A DNA stretch of 62,985 nt from a virus. How positions within the stretch are numbered: position 1 is the first letter of the stretch; the number at the start of each line of letters is the position of its first letter. Below the pieces are notes generated by a model. The model ran no database searches. It saw only the letters and a list, made by a program, of their open reading frames with translations, and was not told the origin of the DNA. Below are positions 15,894-23,092 of this stretch, in pieces. The DNA is taken from the IMG/VR virus record IMGVR_UViG_3300034137_000009, positions 1-62,985 of that record, one strand, 5' to 3'. Made by a program: the position numbers and the translations under genes.

Positions 15894-15920
15894 GTGCTGT
15901 GTAGCCAGTCATGCTAGAAT
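15892..15920 (+). promoter_or_regulatory. Promoter for the 15953 gene
   Basis: TTGTGC (15892-15897), 17-nt spacer, then TAGAAT (15915-15920) with a TGC extension. The -35 begins at the very end of the preceding terminator stem. Same -10 as the elements at 1911 and 6705. Confidence 0.6.
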
Positions 15921-15952
15921 AGCGTTACGGCACACCCCTATCCGGAGGACTT

Positions 15953-16567
15953 ATGCCAGTCTATAACCGGCTTGGATCGTCACGAGACATCGCCAAGCAC
16001 CCGTTCATCGTGATCTGTACCGAGTCCCACTGCACCCTCCACATGTCCGCCCCTTCGTATGAGGAAGGCGTGCGCGTGTACGGTGCCCACCACTGCCCCC
16101 ACCTGGGAGGCCCTACCAAGATCGGATACAGCGTGACACTCACCATCGTAGAGACAGCGTGGCAGAAGCTGGATGCCGTGATGGATCTCATCATGGACCC
16201 CGCCGCATCGACTCTGCCGGAGCAGACCATGCGTGCCAAGTACGAGGCTCGTGGCATGGCCGAGATCATCGCCCTGTTCATGGGTCCGTTCTTCACCACC
16301 CCCGACGACGTGGCGAAGGAGGCGAAGAAGCGCTGGCAGGCCCGCCGTGACGGTGACACCGCATACGAGACGGTCGGCCTCGGTCACCTCAAGTACCAGG
16401 CGCCCCCCGGCGGTCCGCGTGACAAGACTGTCGAGCCCGCGCACAAGCTCACCGACAAGGAGATCGCAGGCATCAAGGCCGCGCTCGGCTCAGGCATGAT
16501 GAAGGACGTGGAGCTCGCCAAGATGTACGGCGTCAGTGTCGCCATCATCCGACAGGTGTCCGCTTGA
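15953..16567 (+). CDS. Hypothetical protein with C-terminal helix-turn-helix
   Basis: 204 residues; ATG at 15953 with CCGGAGG upstream. N-terminal ~60 residues contain CTESHC and HHCPH, a possible zinc site. The C-terminal ~45 residues (LTDKEIAGIKAALGSG, then VELAKMYGVSVAIIRQV) have the shape of a HTH used by sigma-like or resolvase-type DNA binders. Likely a phage DNA-binding regulator, but its target is unknown. A promoter overlaps its stop codon. Confidence 0.72.
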   Translation: MPVYNRLGSSRDIAKHPFIVICTESHCTLHMSAPSYEEGVRVYGAHHCPHLGGPTKIGYSVTLTIVETAWQKLDAVMDLIMDPAASTLPEQTMRAKYEARGMAEIIALFMGPFFTTPDDVAKEAKKRWQARRDGDTAYETVGLGHLKYQAPPGGPRDKTVEPAHKLTDKEIAGIKAALGSGMMKDVELAKMYGVSVAIIRQVSA

Positions 16568-16593
16568 CAAGAGCAAGATGCTAGCACTACCAT
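16564..16593 (+). promoter_or_regulatory. Sigma-70-type promoter
   Basis: TTGACA (16564-16569) with an 18-nt spacer and TACCAT (16588-16593). The -35 overlaps the preceding stop codon. The next gene starts 56 nt downstream. Confidence 0.65.
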
Positions 16594-16648
16594 CGACCCC
16601 CGGCACACCGTTAGTTCTTACCCGGCCCGACAGCCACGGAGTACCCCC

Positions 16649-17194
16649 ATGCAGACGTTCCTGCCTTACCCCGACTACACCGAGTCAGCGAAGGCGCTAG
16701 ATAGCCTGCGGCTCGGCAAGCAGCGCGTCGAAGTGCTGCAGATGCTCAACGTGCTCCACGAGGTGTCGCCCTCGAACGCCTGGTCCAACCACCCCGCCGT
16801 CCGCATGTGGCGCGGCTACGAGCTGCAGCTCGCCGAGTACGGCATGGTCGTCACCGACGAGTGGATCGCACGCGGCAACGCGGACACATGCATGGCGAAG
16901 CTGCAGCAGCACGTCGAGTGGGCCGAGTCCGGCGAGATGCTCAAGCCCGACTGGTTCGGCGACCCCGCGCTTCACGACTCCCACAAGTCCAACCTGCTTC
17001 GCAAGGCCAACCAGTACCTGCTCATCCACACCGACGAGCCTCACGATGAGCACTGGGCGGGCAAGCGCAAGTGTCCCGGCGACGGGTGTCATAAGCCGCA
17101 CAACAAGTGTGAGCCGCTCAGGTACGTCGAGTGGTACCACCCCCTCTTTCCCGGCGTCCCCGACGACCTTTCGTACATCTGGCCGGTCCCGTGA
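16649..17194 (+). CDS. Pyrimidine-dimer DNA glycosylase-like protein (MSMEG_6728 / Pyr_excise family)
   Basis: 181 residues; ATG at 16649 after CGGAG. MQTFLPYPDYTESAKALDSL then LRLGKQRVEVLQ, HPAVRMWRGYE, then HDSHKSNLLRK and a C-terminal YIWP follow the pattern of the family related to T4 endonuclease V, which removes UV-induced cyclobutane pyrimidine dimers by base excision. The N-terminal Thr after Met (MQT) and basic residues fit the family. The central insertion (CPGDGCHKPHNKC) looks like an extra metal-binding loop. Expected role: repair of phage DNA in the infected cell. Confidence 0.85.
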   Translation: MQTFLPYPDYTESAKALDSLRLGKQRVEVLQMLNVLHEVSPSNAWSNHPAVRMWRGYELQLAEYGMVVTDEWIARGNADTCMAKLQQHVEWAESGEMLKPDWFGDPALHDSHKSNLLRKANQYLLIHTDEPHDEHWAGKRKCPGDGCHKPHNKCEPLRYVEWYHPLFPGVPDDLSYIWPVP

Positions 17195-17379
17195 GCATAG
17201 AGGATGCACTCACCCTGTTCATCCGCATCCTGAGTTGTTTGATGCTGATTATGGGACTAGTCTACCTTGTCTACGGCACACTCAACTCAAAGCTGGGGTT
17301 CATCGCACTAGGCGCTATAAACGTCACCTTCGCCTTCATCTCCCTGCTGGTTGAGCTGAGCCGCAACAATGGGGACTAA
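17191..17379 (+). CDS. Small two-span membrane protein (62 aa)
   Basis: GTG at 17191 overlaps the preceding stop (GTGA). Two hydrophobic stretches, near residues 7-27 (LFIRILSCLMLIMGLVYLVY) and 34-54 (GFIALGAINVTFAFISLLV). No family recognised. It could be an accessory membrane protein. The 3' end overlaps the next gene by 11 nt. Confidence 0.65.
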   Translation: MSIEDALTLFIRILSCLMLIMGLVYLVYGTLNSKLGFIALGAINVTFAFISLLVELSRNNGD

Positions 17380-17785
17380 GCGTGTAGACCAGTGCATCAT
17401 CTGCTACCCCGATGAGTGCGTATGCTTCGCGCCTAAGGCGAAGGCCAAGAAGACATCCGCCCCTAAGGCACCCCCGACCGAGAAGCCGGTAGCACAGCCC
17501 GCACCTGTGGCTGCGACCCCTTCTCGGTCGGGGGCAGCACGTGCTGCCATGAAGGCGGCAGTTACCAAGAATGCGGCCAAGAAACACGAGGATAAGTTCA
17601 CCCCCCCGAGGGAGCCTAAGCCACTCCCGGCCAACGCCGAGGAGGTGCTACTCCAATCGGCACTGCGCGCACTCGCGCCGATCATGGCGTACTCCGAACG
17701 TGAGCGTTACAAGATGATCGTCGACTCAACTCCGACGGTTGCGGATCGTACAACGACCTGGAGGATTCGCCATGGACAAGACTGA
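17369..17785 (+). CDS. Hypothetical protein with N-terminal Cys cluster
   Basis: 138 residues; ATG at 17369. N-terminal CIICYPDECVCF is a four-cysteine cluster likely to bind zinc. It is followed by a Lys/Ala/Pro-rich linker and a helical C-terminus. No family recognised. Confidence 0.68.
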   Translation: MGTKRVDQCIICYPDECVCFAPKAKAKKTSAPKAPPTEKPVAQPAPVAATPSRSGAARAAMKAAVTKNAAKKHEDKFTPPREPKPLPANAEEVLLQSALRALAPIMAYSERERYKMIVDSTPTVADRTTTWRIRHGQD

Positions 17786-17933
17786 AATTGAAGCGTTGCT
17801 TGAAGTCATCGAGTACGACAGCAAGAACACCAGCGAGATGTGGTACGAGACGGACTACTGGTGGACCTTCGAGTCCAAGACGGCGCTGCAAAGCGCGATC
17901 ACCCTCGGTCGGGCTCGTGAGGTACTGGGGTGA
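17772..17933 (+). CDS. Small acidic protein (53 aa)
   Basis: ATG at 17772 with GGAGG about 9 nt upstream, overlapping the previous gene by 14 nt; the in-frame start at 17739 is less well placed. Helical and acidic with aromatic residues (WYETDYWWTFE). No family recognised. Confidence 0.6.
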   Translation: MDKTEIEALLEVIEYDSKNTSEMWYETDYWWTFESKTALQSAITLGRAREVLG

Positions 17934-18241
17934 GCCCCGAGTTCTGGTATGCGGCCCGTACCCGTGCCGGAGGCTGGGCACATTCCCTCTATCGGGGGAT
18001 GAACACCTCCAACACGTTCGATAGAGCACAGTGGTTCGACGCCGCTATGCAGCGCGAGCAGGCCCGTCCCCCCATGCGTGAGCGCTTCGGCCCAAAGCCG
18101 TGGGAACGTGACTGGGTGATTCGCTACCTCAACAAGAAGAACTACTACCGCATGTACAGACTCCGCCGTGACATGCGCTGGCTCCGCAAGCAGCTCCGCA
18201 AGCTCGGCATCGACCCCAAGGACGCGGGAGGCTACATCTGA
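17930..18241 (+). CDS. Hypothetical basic protein
   Basis: 103 residues; GTG at 17930 (GTGA overlap). Very basic aromatic C-terminal half (RYLNKKNYYRMYRLRRDMRW), which could bind nucleic acid. No family recognised. The stop overlaps the next ATG. Confidence 0.68.
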   Translation: MSPEFWYAARTRAGGWAHSLYRGMNTSNTFDRAQWFDAAMQREQARPPMRERFGPKPWERDWVIRYLNKKNYYRMYRLRRDMRWLRKQLRKLGIDPKDAGGYI

Positions 18242-18873
18242 TGGGCTACGTCGAGTTTGAGGAAGAGGAAATCGAGCACGATGGTGTAGACGGTGACGGT
18301 CGACCATTCGCAAGGACCCGCACCGTGCGTCTCGGCTTCACCCGCACCTGGATGCCACAGTGTAGCGTCCACCCCGGTGACGACTGGTGTTCGCACATCG
18401 AGGAGTGGATCAAGGATGGCGACGATGCTAGTCTGTTCTGGGACGACGTTGCCCCCATCGACATGACCGGTGTACCAATCCCGGTCCCTGTGATCCCGAC
18501 CGCCGACCAGTGGGTCAATGTGAGGTTCGGTGAGTTTAACTCCGCCGTTCGTGCCTACCCCATCGAGCTCTATACCGAGATCATGTCGGCCGACCAGCCC
18601 GGTATCTTTCTCGGGTTCATCGGCCTCGGTGAGGGTCGGCTCGTCATGCGCCAGATGGTGTGGCAGTGGTTCCAGGGTTATCTGGCTACCGTTCCGAAGA
18701 TTGTGTGCAGTGATCGCAAGCACGGCTTCAAGGAACAACTCGTCTGGGAGAAGGCAATGAATGATCCCAAGCGGAACCTGGAGGAGGCGTTCTGCGTGAC
18801 TAACAAGGGCTCCTGCATGGCCTGCTCGGCCCGCAAGGAAGCCGACACGTTCGACGATCTGGTGCCGTTCTGA
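18241..18873 (+). CDS. Hypothetical acidic protein with SSB-like C-terminal tip
   Basis: 210 residues; ATG at 18241 overlaps the upstream TGA. N-terminus is acidic (YVEFEEEEIEHDG). A C-terminal CMACSARKE could bind metal. The last residues, FDDLVPF, resemble the acidic-hydrophobic tip (DDDIPF) through which SSB proteins recruit partners. The body is not an obvious OB-fold, so I leave the function open. Confidence 0.68.
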   Translation: MGYVEFEEEEIEHDGVDGDGRPFARTRTVRLGFTRTWMPQCSVHPGDDWCSHIEEWIKDGDDASLFWDDVAPIDMTGVPIPVPVIPTADQWVNVRFGEFNSAVRAYPIELYTEIMSADQPGIFLGFIGLGEGRLVMRQMVWQWFQGYLATVPKIVCSDRKHGFKEQLVWEKAMNDPKRNLEEAFCVTNKGSCMACSARKEADTFDDLVPF

Positions 18874-19106
18874 TGCCGCTTCAACCCGACTACAGGTGTA
18901 CAGGCTGCCAGGCCAAGACGAAGCGTGATGATCTCACCGTGAAAAAGTCGGTGTTCCTAGAGATGGGGGCCGGAGGCAAGACTATTCGATCCCGCGTCAC
19001 CGGCTGGTTGTGCCCGTCTTGCGTCGTGATCGACGAGGACTGGAATCGTGAGCGACACGCGGCACCCGGCAACGCCCTCCCCGAGATGAGGCCTCTCAGT
19101 GGCTAG
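18873..19106 (+). CDS. Zinc-ribbon protein (77 aa)
   Basis: ATG at 18873 (TGATG overlap). CTGC near residues 9-12 and CPSC near residues 47-50 give a two-knuckle zinc ribbon with a beta-hairpin between. No partner domain. A GTG for the next gene lies 8 nt before its stop. Confidence 0.7.
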   Translation: MPLQPDYRCTGCQAKTKRDDLTVKKSVFLEMGAGGKTIRSRVTGWLCPSCVVIDEDWNRERHAAPGNALPEMRPLSG

Positions 19107-19659
19107 AGGTGGCGCGTACAAGCCCGGCACCCGTGAGAAGTACACCGACTCGGGAAAGATGTCGGAGAACCGCTACGCCTGGGTTCGCACGATCCTAGGA
19201 CAGATGGTGCTCTACCGTCACGTTGAGGAGCCGCTCGCCAACGAGCCGACAGTTGGCGACACACTCCAGCTCATGATGCCCCGCCCCGGTGGCCGGGCTA
19301 TCAGCATGAACTTTTCCGCACTAACCCTGGCGGAGCTGGAAGCAATACGCGAGTTCTTCAACCTCCTATTCGATCTGGCTACCCCGGTAGTCAAGGCTAG
19401 AGACAAGGTGGCACAGGATGCGTTTGACGCAGGGGATGACTCTTACGCCCGAATCTATCGACAGGTTCCGCAGCTCATTATCCGCAAGGGGCCGGTCGGA
19501 CAACACCGTCAGGGCGTACACGACGGACCTGAGGATGCTGCTGCGGGAGACGAACATGACGGAGATCTCGATGGAGGACTTCGAGGACGTAGCGCTGGAG
19601 TGGCTCCAGTCGAAGAGGAAGACCCTGGCACCGAAGTCGACGGGTCGGAGGCTGACTAG
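19099..19659 (+). CDS. Hypothetical protein overlapping the recombinase gene
   Basis: 186 residues; GTG at 19099. Residues 1-130 have normal protein character (IREFFNLLFDLATPVVKARDK). Residues ~130-186 are encoded within the start of the tyrosine recombinase gene and read as low-complexity Gly/Asp/Glu, like a shadow frame. The two frames overlap by ~240 nt. No earlier stop exists, so either the tail is tolerated or an ancestral end was replaced. Function unknown. Confidence 0.65.
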   Translation: MARGGAYKPGTREKYTDSGKMSENRYAWVRTILGQMVLYRHVEEPLANEPTVGDTLQLMMPRPGGRAISMNFSALTLAELEAIREFFNLLFDLATPVVKARDKVAQDAFDAGDDSYARIYRQVPQLIIRKGPVGQHRQGVHDGPEDAAAGDEHDGDLDGGLRGRSAGVAPVEEEDPGTEVDGSEAD

Positions 19660-20251
19660 CCTTAAGGCCTTCGTCAAGTGGGCCAAGTGGCCTAGCGACA
19701 TGCTCGATGAGTACTCCGCGCCCACCCCAGCCAAGGGCATCCCGCACCCCCTGCCCGAGGGCTTCGACGGAGTCACCCGCATGGTGAACGCGGCCAACAA
19801 CGAGCGGCAGCAGGCGCTCATCACCCTCTGCGGTATGCTCGGGTGTCGCGTCGCCGAGGCGCTCGCTGTTAAGGCTAGCGACTTCGACCTCAACAACATG
19901 ACACTGTCGATCCGCGGCAAGGGCGACAAGACGCGCATCGTACCTATCTCCCCCCGTGCATGGGAGATCCTCTCCCTGCCTGTCACCCGTGCCTATGTGG
20001 CCGGGGACGGAGAGGTCGTCGGACTGCGCGACCGCTTCGCCCGGCGCGTGATCACCGATCTCGGTATCCGCGCTGGACTGCAGCGTCGTGTGTCGAGTCA
20101 TGACCTGCGTGCCACGTTCGGCAGCGCGGTCTACAACAAGACACTCGACCTCCGTGTCACGCAGGAGTTGCTCGGTCACGCGTCGTCTGCTACGACCGAG
20201 CTCTACACCGGCATCAGCATGGACAAAATGCGAGGGGCGGTGGAGCTGTGA
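19418..20251 (+). CDS. Tyrosine recombinase / integrase
   Basis: 277 residues (ATG 19418; ATG 19436 is an alternative). A SAM-like N-terminal core-binding domain (RGRSDNTVRAYTTDL) precedes a catalytic domain with the full set: R in GCRVAEAL near 144, K in the beta-hairpin (IRGKGDKTRI), HDLR near 228-231, H in LGHASS near 253 and Tyr in ELYTG near 262. The length fits XerC/D-like enzymes more than large phage integrases. It may integrate the genome or resolve multimers. No attachment site or repressor gene is recognised nearby. Confidence 0.88.
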   Translation: MRLTQGMTLTPESIDRFRSSLSARGRSDNTVRAYTTDLRMLLRETNMTEISMEDFEDVALEWLQSKRKTLAPKSTGRRLTSLKAFVKWAKWPSDMLDEYSAPTPAKGIPHPLPEGFDGVTRMVNAANNERQQALITLCGMLGCRVAEALAVKASDFDLNNMTLSIRGKGDKTRIVPISPRAWEILSLPVTRAYVAGDGEVVGLRDRFARRVITDLGIRAGLQRRVSSHDLRATFGSAVYNKTLDLRVTQELLGHASSATTELYTGISMDKMRGAVEL

Positions 20252-20300
20252 TGATGGTCCCGTCCAGCGTGCCCGTACCGGGCATTACCCCCGGTATCTA

Positions 20301-20480
20301 ATGAGCCGTCGCTACACCTGCTCACAGTGTCTTAAGGATATCAAGCTGCTAGAGGACGCGATCCTCAAGGAGGACATCGACCGCACTACCAAGCGCCCCC
20401 ACTGGCGTGTACGCTGGTTCGACAACGGAGCCTGCGTTGATCTGTTTTACAAGAAGCGACCGCACGTGGAGGTTCGATGA
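20301..20480 (+). CDS. Small zinc-finger-like protein (59 aa)
   Basis: ATG at 20301. Begins with YTCSQCLKDI, a CxxC pair, and has a further Cys later. Basic overall. A 16-codon frame (20251-20301) starting at the integrase stop ends exactly at this ATG (TAATG), so translation may be relayed through it. Confidence 0.6.
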   Translation: MSRRYTCSQCLKDIKLLEDAILKEDIDRTTKRPHWRVRWFDNGACVDLFYKKRPHVEVR

Positions 20481-20707
20481 AAGAGCTGCTGCTCCGCTTG
20501 ATCGACGCGATCCGTGAGCCCAAGGATCGCGCCTGGCTGAATGGGTACAACACCGCCCACGAAGAGGCCGACGAGTTTATCCAGGGCAAGGAGACTTGGA
20601 TCGTACAGTGCGAGGGTGTGCTGCAGGAGTTCTTCGAGGCTGCTACACCCGAGGTGTGGGAGAAGTTGTCGCCCGATGCTCGTGAGTTCATGAGGACGTG
20701 GGCGTAA
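20477..20707 (+). CDS. Small helical acidic protein (76 aa)
   Basis: ATG at 20477 overlapping the upstream TGA (ATGA). Helical throughout (KELLLRLIDAIREPKDRAW, LQEFFEAATPEVWEKL). No family recognised. Confidence 0.65.
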   Translation: MKELLLRLIDAIREPKDRAWLNGYNTAHEEADEFIQGKETWIVQCEGVLQEFFEAATPEVWEKLSPDAREFMRTWA

Positions 20708-21411
20708 TGGCCGACACCAGGCGCAAGATCACAAGCGGGTTCTGCTCTATCGGTCACTGCGAGGGAACCAAGCCTACCGGGTCGATCAGCGGCACCCCGA
20801 TGAAGACGTGCGAGTGGACCTCCGCCGCGTGTTCGTGCAAGTGTCATGCGGACCTCGATGAGATGTTCCGCATGATGGACATGGAGCGAGTGTCACAGCT
20901 CAATCCGGACTACCGCGAGCCCGAAGAGCTCGAGAAGCTGCGTGCAACCCTGGCCGCGATCCGGGACCAGCGTGCTACCTTTACCCGTCCGGATGCACCG
21001 CCCCCCGTGATCATCGAGAGCCCCGCCCCCGACGTGGTACCCGCCACCGTGCAGCGGTCGTTCGCGGCCACAGCCACCGGTCGGGCCGCCCGTGGGCAGC
21101 TGGAGTCGCAGGTGAAAGAGGCCTGCGACCTGTGGGCGATCACCGGCTCAACCAAGCCATGCACCCCCGGCTGGATTAGCGAGTACATTCAGACCCGATG
21201 GGAGCTGGCTAAGCCGCCGAGTCAGGGGGCTATCAACAGCGTGCTCGAGCGCTGGACCGCCATCGACTTCGCGGTCACGGCGAAGAAGCCCACTCGCTTC
21301 GTCTCCTACACCGAGAACGGTCTGAAGTACGGACTCGAAACACAGAAGGTACGTGCCAAGACGGCGCAGCGTATGGGTACGGCTGCGATGATGAGAGAGG
21401 GTCGGAGATGA
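20707..21411 (+). CDS. Two-domain protein: Cys/His-rich head and winged-helix-like C-terminus
   Basis: 234 residues; ATG at 20707 shares a base with the upstream TAA. The first 55 residues hold CSIGHCEG and CSCKCHAD, a probable zinc domain. A Pro/Ala linker precedes a C-terminal domain (~125-234) with helices such as QLESQVKEACDLWAI, PSQGAINSVLERW and a FVSYTENGL hairpin, resembling a winged helix. It is a candidate DNA-binding regulator; no named family. Confidence 0.68.
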   Translation: MADTRRKITSGFCSIGHCEGTKPTGSISGTPMKTCEWTSAACSCKCHADLDEMFRMMDMERVSQLNPDYREPEELEKLRATLAAIRDQRATFTRPDAPPPVIIESPAPDVVPATVQRSFAATATGRAARGQLESQVKEACDLWAITGSTKPCTPGWISEYIQTRWELAKPPSQGAINSVLERWTAIDFAVTAKKPTRFVSYTENGLKYGLETQKVRAKTAQRMGTAAMMREGRR

Positions 21412-21602
21412 CCGATAGTTCTACATCGGTGACACCTCATAGGGCTGCTTCCGACGCACCGTGCGATCCGTCGTGCGAGGAGGCCGACACCACGGCTGAC
21501 CTGTGCGAGCTGCACCAGGCCGAGTACCGAGAGTGGCTGCGGCAGAAGCGCCAGAAAACCGACTATGATGCATCCGCCCCAACACTATCGGAGGACAGGT
21601 AA
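21408..21602 (+). CDS. Small Cys-containing protein (64 aa)
   Basis: ATG at 21408 (ATGA). CDPSC then LCELH is a possible C/C/C/H zinc site. The rest is charged and probably disordered. Not recognised. Confidence 0.6.
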   Translation: MTDSSTSVTPHRAASDAPCDPSCEEADTTADLCELHQAEYREWLRQKRQKTDYDASAPTLSEDR

Positions 21603-21603
21603 C

Positions 21604-21828
21604 GTGTGCGGCTTCAGTGCAAAGGGTCCGTGGTGTGTCGTCGTTGACGGCGTACCTTACGGTGCCTACACCGAGAACCAGGCTCGCCTCGTTGCGGGCA
21701 TCATCAAGCAGCACCACAACGCCAAGCAGGTGATGTACTTCAAGATGCTCAAGTTCGACGACGCGGCCGAGGACTACTCGGACGCAATCCTCATGGCTCT
21801 CCGTCCCCTTGACAAGGGCGACGGGTAG
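21604..21828 (+). CDS. Hypothetical protein (74 aa)
   Basis: GTG at 21604 with GGAGG upstream. Compact alpha/beta appearance (WCVVVDGVPYGAYTENQARL). It contains two Cys near the N-terminus. The promoter TTGACA for the next transcript lies inside its last codons. Confidence 0.65.
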   Translation: MCGFSAKGPWCVVVDGVPYGAYTENQARLVAGIIKQHHNAKQVMYFKMLKFDDAAEDYSDAILMALRPLDKGDG

Positions 21829-21838
21829 CATGTACCCT
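21809..21838 (+). promoter_or_regulatory. Sigma-70-type promoter
   Basis: TTGACA (21809-21814), 18-nt spacer, TACCCT (21833-21838). Same spacing and similar -10 to the promoter at 16564. Confidence 0.6.
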
Positions 21839-21880
21839 CATGCTGCGTCTCCAGACATGTCGGGTCGGGGTGTCGCAGGG

Positions 21881-21912
21881 CGGGGAGTCGCGGTCACCAT
21901 CGCGGCTCCCCG
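21881..21912 (+). promoter_or_regulatory. Leader hairpin before the 21919 gene
   Basis: CGGGGAG (21881-21887) with CTCCCCG (21906-21912) and CGCG with CGCG inside, loop GTCACCAT. It lies between the promoter at 21809 and the GTG at 21919, so it could attenuate transcription or restrict translation. Confidence 0.55.
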
Positions 21913-21918
21913 TTCCAC

Positions 21919-22230
21919 GTGACCGGTAAGCGCGGCGAGGGTTCCGCGCTCCCCCCGGCACGCCCCCAGGTTGGACTGCCCCCTCGGCCGTTCCTCTACA
22001 CGGTCGATCAGTTGTCGGTCATGCTGGACGTGTCTGAGTCAACGATCCTCAAGGGCTATCTGTACTTCGAGGGCCGTTCCATCGGCTCCCGCATGGCCGG
22101 GCTCATGACCGCTCGCAACATCGCACCGGCGAACGAGAAACCGGATTGGCGGGTTGCCGAGCGGGAGTTCATCAGGTGGATGAAGGTGAAGGGCTTCCGG
22201 CACTACGAAAGGTCGGCGTTCACAAACTAA
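21919..22230 (+). CDS. Helix-turn-helix protein (103 aa)
   Basis: GTG at 21919, with no clear ribosome binding site; the start is uncertain and ATG 22021 is a fallback. YTVDQLSVMLDVSESTILKG is an excisionase/HTH_17-like motif. The C-terminus (VAEREFIRWMKVKGFRH) is the usual last helix of such proteins. Probable DNA-binding regulator or recombination directionality factor; the recombinase lies 1.7 kb upstream. Confidence 0.7.
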   Translation: MTGKRGEGSALPPARPQVGLPPRPFLYTVDQLSVMLDVSESTILKGYLYFEGRSIGSRMAGLMTARNIAPANEKPDWRVAEREFIRWMKVKGFRHYERSAFTN

Positions 22231-22595
22231 TGGTTGGCGTACCGAGATCTGAAGAGAGCGATCAGCCTTTACGAACTGAGTGGCAGGACTGCAATCCACC
22301 TCAGGACCCTATCGAGCATGACTCGCTATCATGGACGTTCGCATCTGCGGCAGAAATCATGCGCGATCTGGACAACGCTCGCGGGCGTGGTTTGTCGTAC
22401 CATTCATCTGGTACTGCGGTCGACTACTTCGGTGGCATACCAGTAGTCAGGTTCGAGTGGCGTGACGAGGCGGTCGAAAAGCCCGTCGAACGATGCTGCA
22501 AGGCCGGTACCGAGGCATACCCGAAGCCGTGTCCCTGGCATACCAAGAACCACGGGGGTGGACCGCGTGACCGTCACGGTAAGCCCAAGTTCTGA
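22230..22595 (+). CDS. Hypothetical protein
   Basis: 121 residues; ATG at 22230 shares a base with the upstream stop (TAATG). C-terminal CCKAGTEAYPKPCPWHTKN holds three Cys and a His, a possible zinc site. No family recognised. Confidence 0.6.
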   Translation: MVGVPRSEESDQPLRTEWQDCNPPQDPIEHDSLSWTFASAAEIMRDLDNARGRGLSYHSSGTAVDYFGGIPVVRFEWRDEAVEKPVERCCKAGTEAYPKPCPWHTKNHGGGPRDRHGKPKF

Positions 22596-22610
22596 CACCG
22601 ATAGTGCAGG

Positions 22611-22639
22611 TTGCCATGTGGGATTGGCGGGGGTAGGGT
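22611..22639 (+). promoter_or_regulatory. Promoter implying a leaderless transcript
   Basis: TTGCCA (22611-22616), 17-nt spacer, TAGGGT (22634-22639). The GTG start of the next gene is at 22646, seven bases after the -10, where transcription would begin. Confidence 0.6.
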
Positions 22640-22645
22640 TGGCAC

Positions 22646-23092
22646 GTGTCCGCTAAAGCTCTGAAGTACGCCGAGGAGACGCTCCGCGTCCACGCCGTCC
22701 ACAACGAGGCGCTCGCCGCCCGTGCAACACTGGAAGAGACGCTCGACGAACTGAAGACGGTACGCGACAAGCGACGGGACCTCGAGTTCCGCATTGCTGA
22801 CTGCGAGCAGGAGGTGGCCTCCGACGAGCGCGGCCGCCACCCCGACATGAGCGCGACAGCCATGGAAAAGCACCTCAAGGCCGCGCTCTACAAGACCGAC
22901 AGCTGGCGTAACCTGCGCGAGCAACTGTCGAAGGTGATCGGGGACATCGAGGGGCTGGAGCACGACAAGCACCTCGCCGACACCGACATCAAGATCGCAA
23001 TATCCCGCATGGGAGAGCTGGGTGGATACCTGTCCTACCTGGCGGAGGTCAAGCGTGCGGCAAACACACGAGAAGCCGGAGCAAGCGAATGA
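22646..23092 (+). CDS. Coiled-coil protein, probably leaderless
   Basis: 148 residues; GTG at 22646. Long heptad-like helices (ARATLEETLDELKTVRDKR, LREQLSKVIGDIEGLEHDK). It directly precedes and overlaps the SSB-like gene (GAATGA), so a role alongside ssDNA handling is possible. No family recognised. Confidence 0.7.
   Translation: MSAKALKYAEETLRVHAVHNEALAARATLEETLDELKTVRDKRRDLEFRIADCEQEVASDERGRHPDMSATAMEKHLKAALYKTDSWRNLREQLSKVIGDIEGLEHDKHLADTDIKIAISRMGELGGYLSYLAEVKRAANTREAGASE

Noticed and set aside
19418-20251. Evidence for lysogeny
   Set aside because: A tyrosine recombinase and excisionase-like HTH proteins exist, but no repressor and no attP-like core adjacent to a tRNA fragment was found.
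20251-20301. 16-codon ORF between the recombinase and the 20301 gene
   Set aside because: Start-stop overlaps on both sides are suggestive of translational relay, but the length is too short to call a gene.
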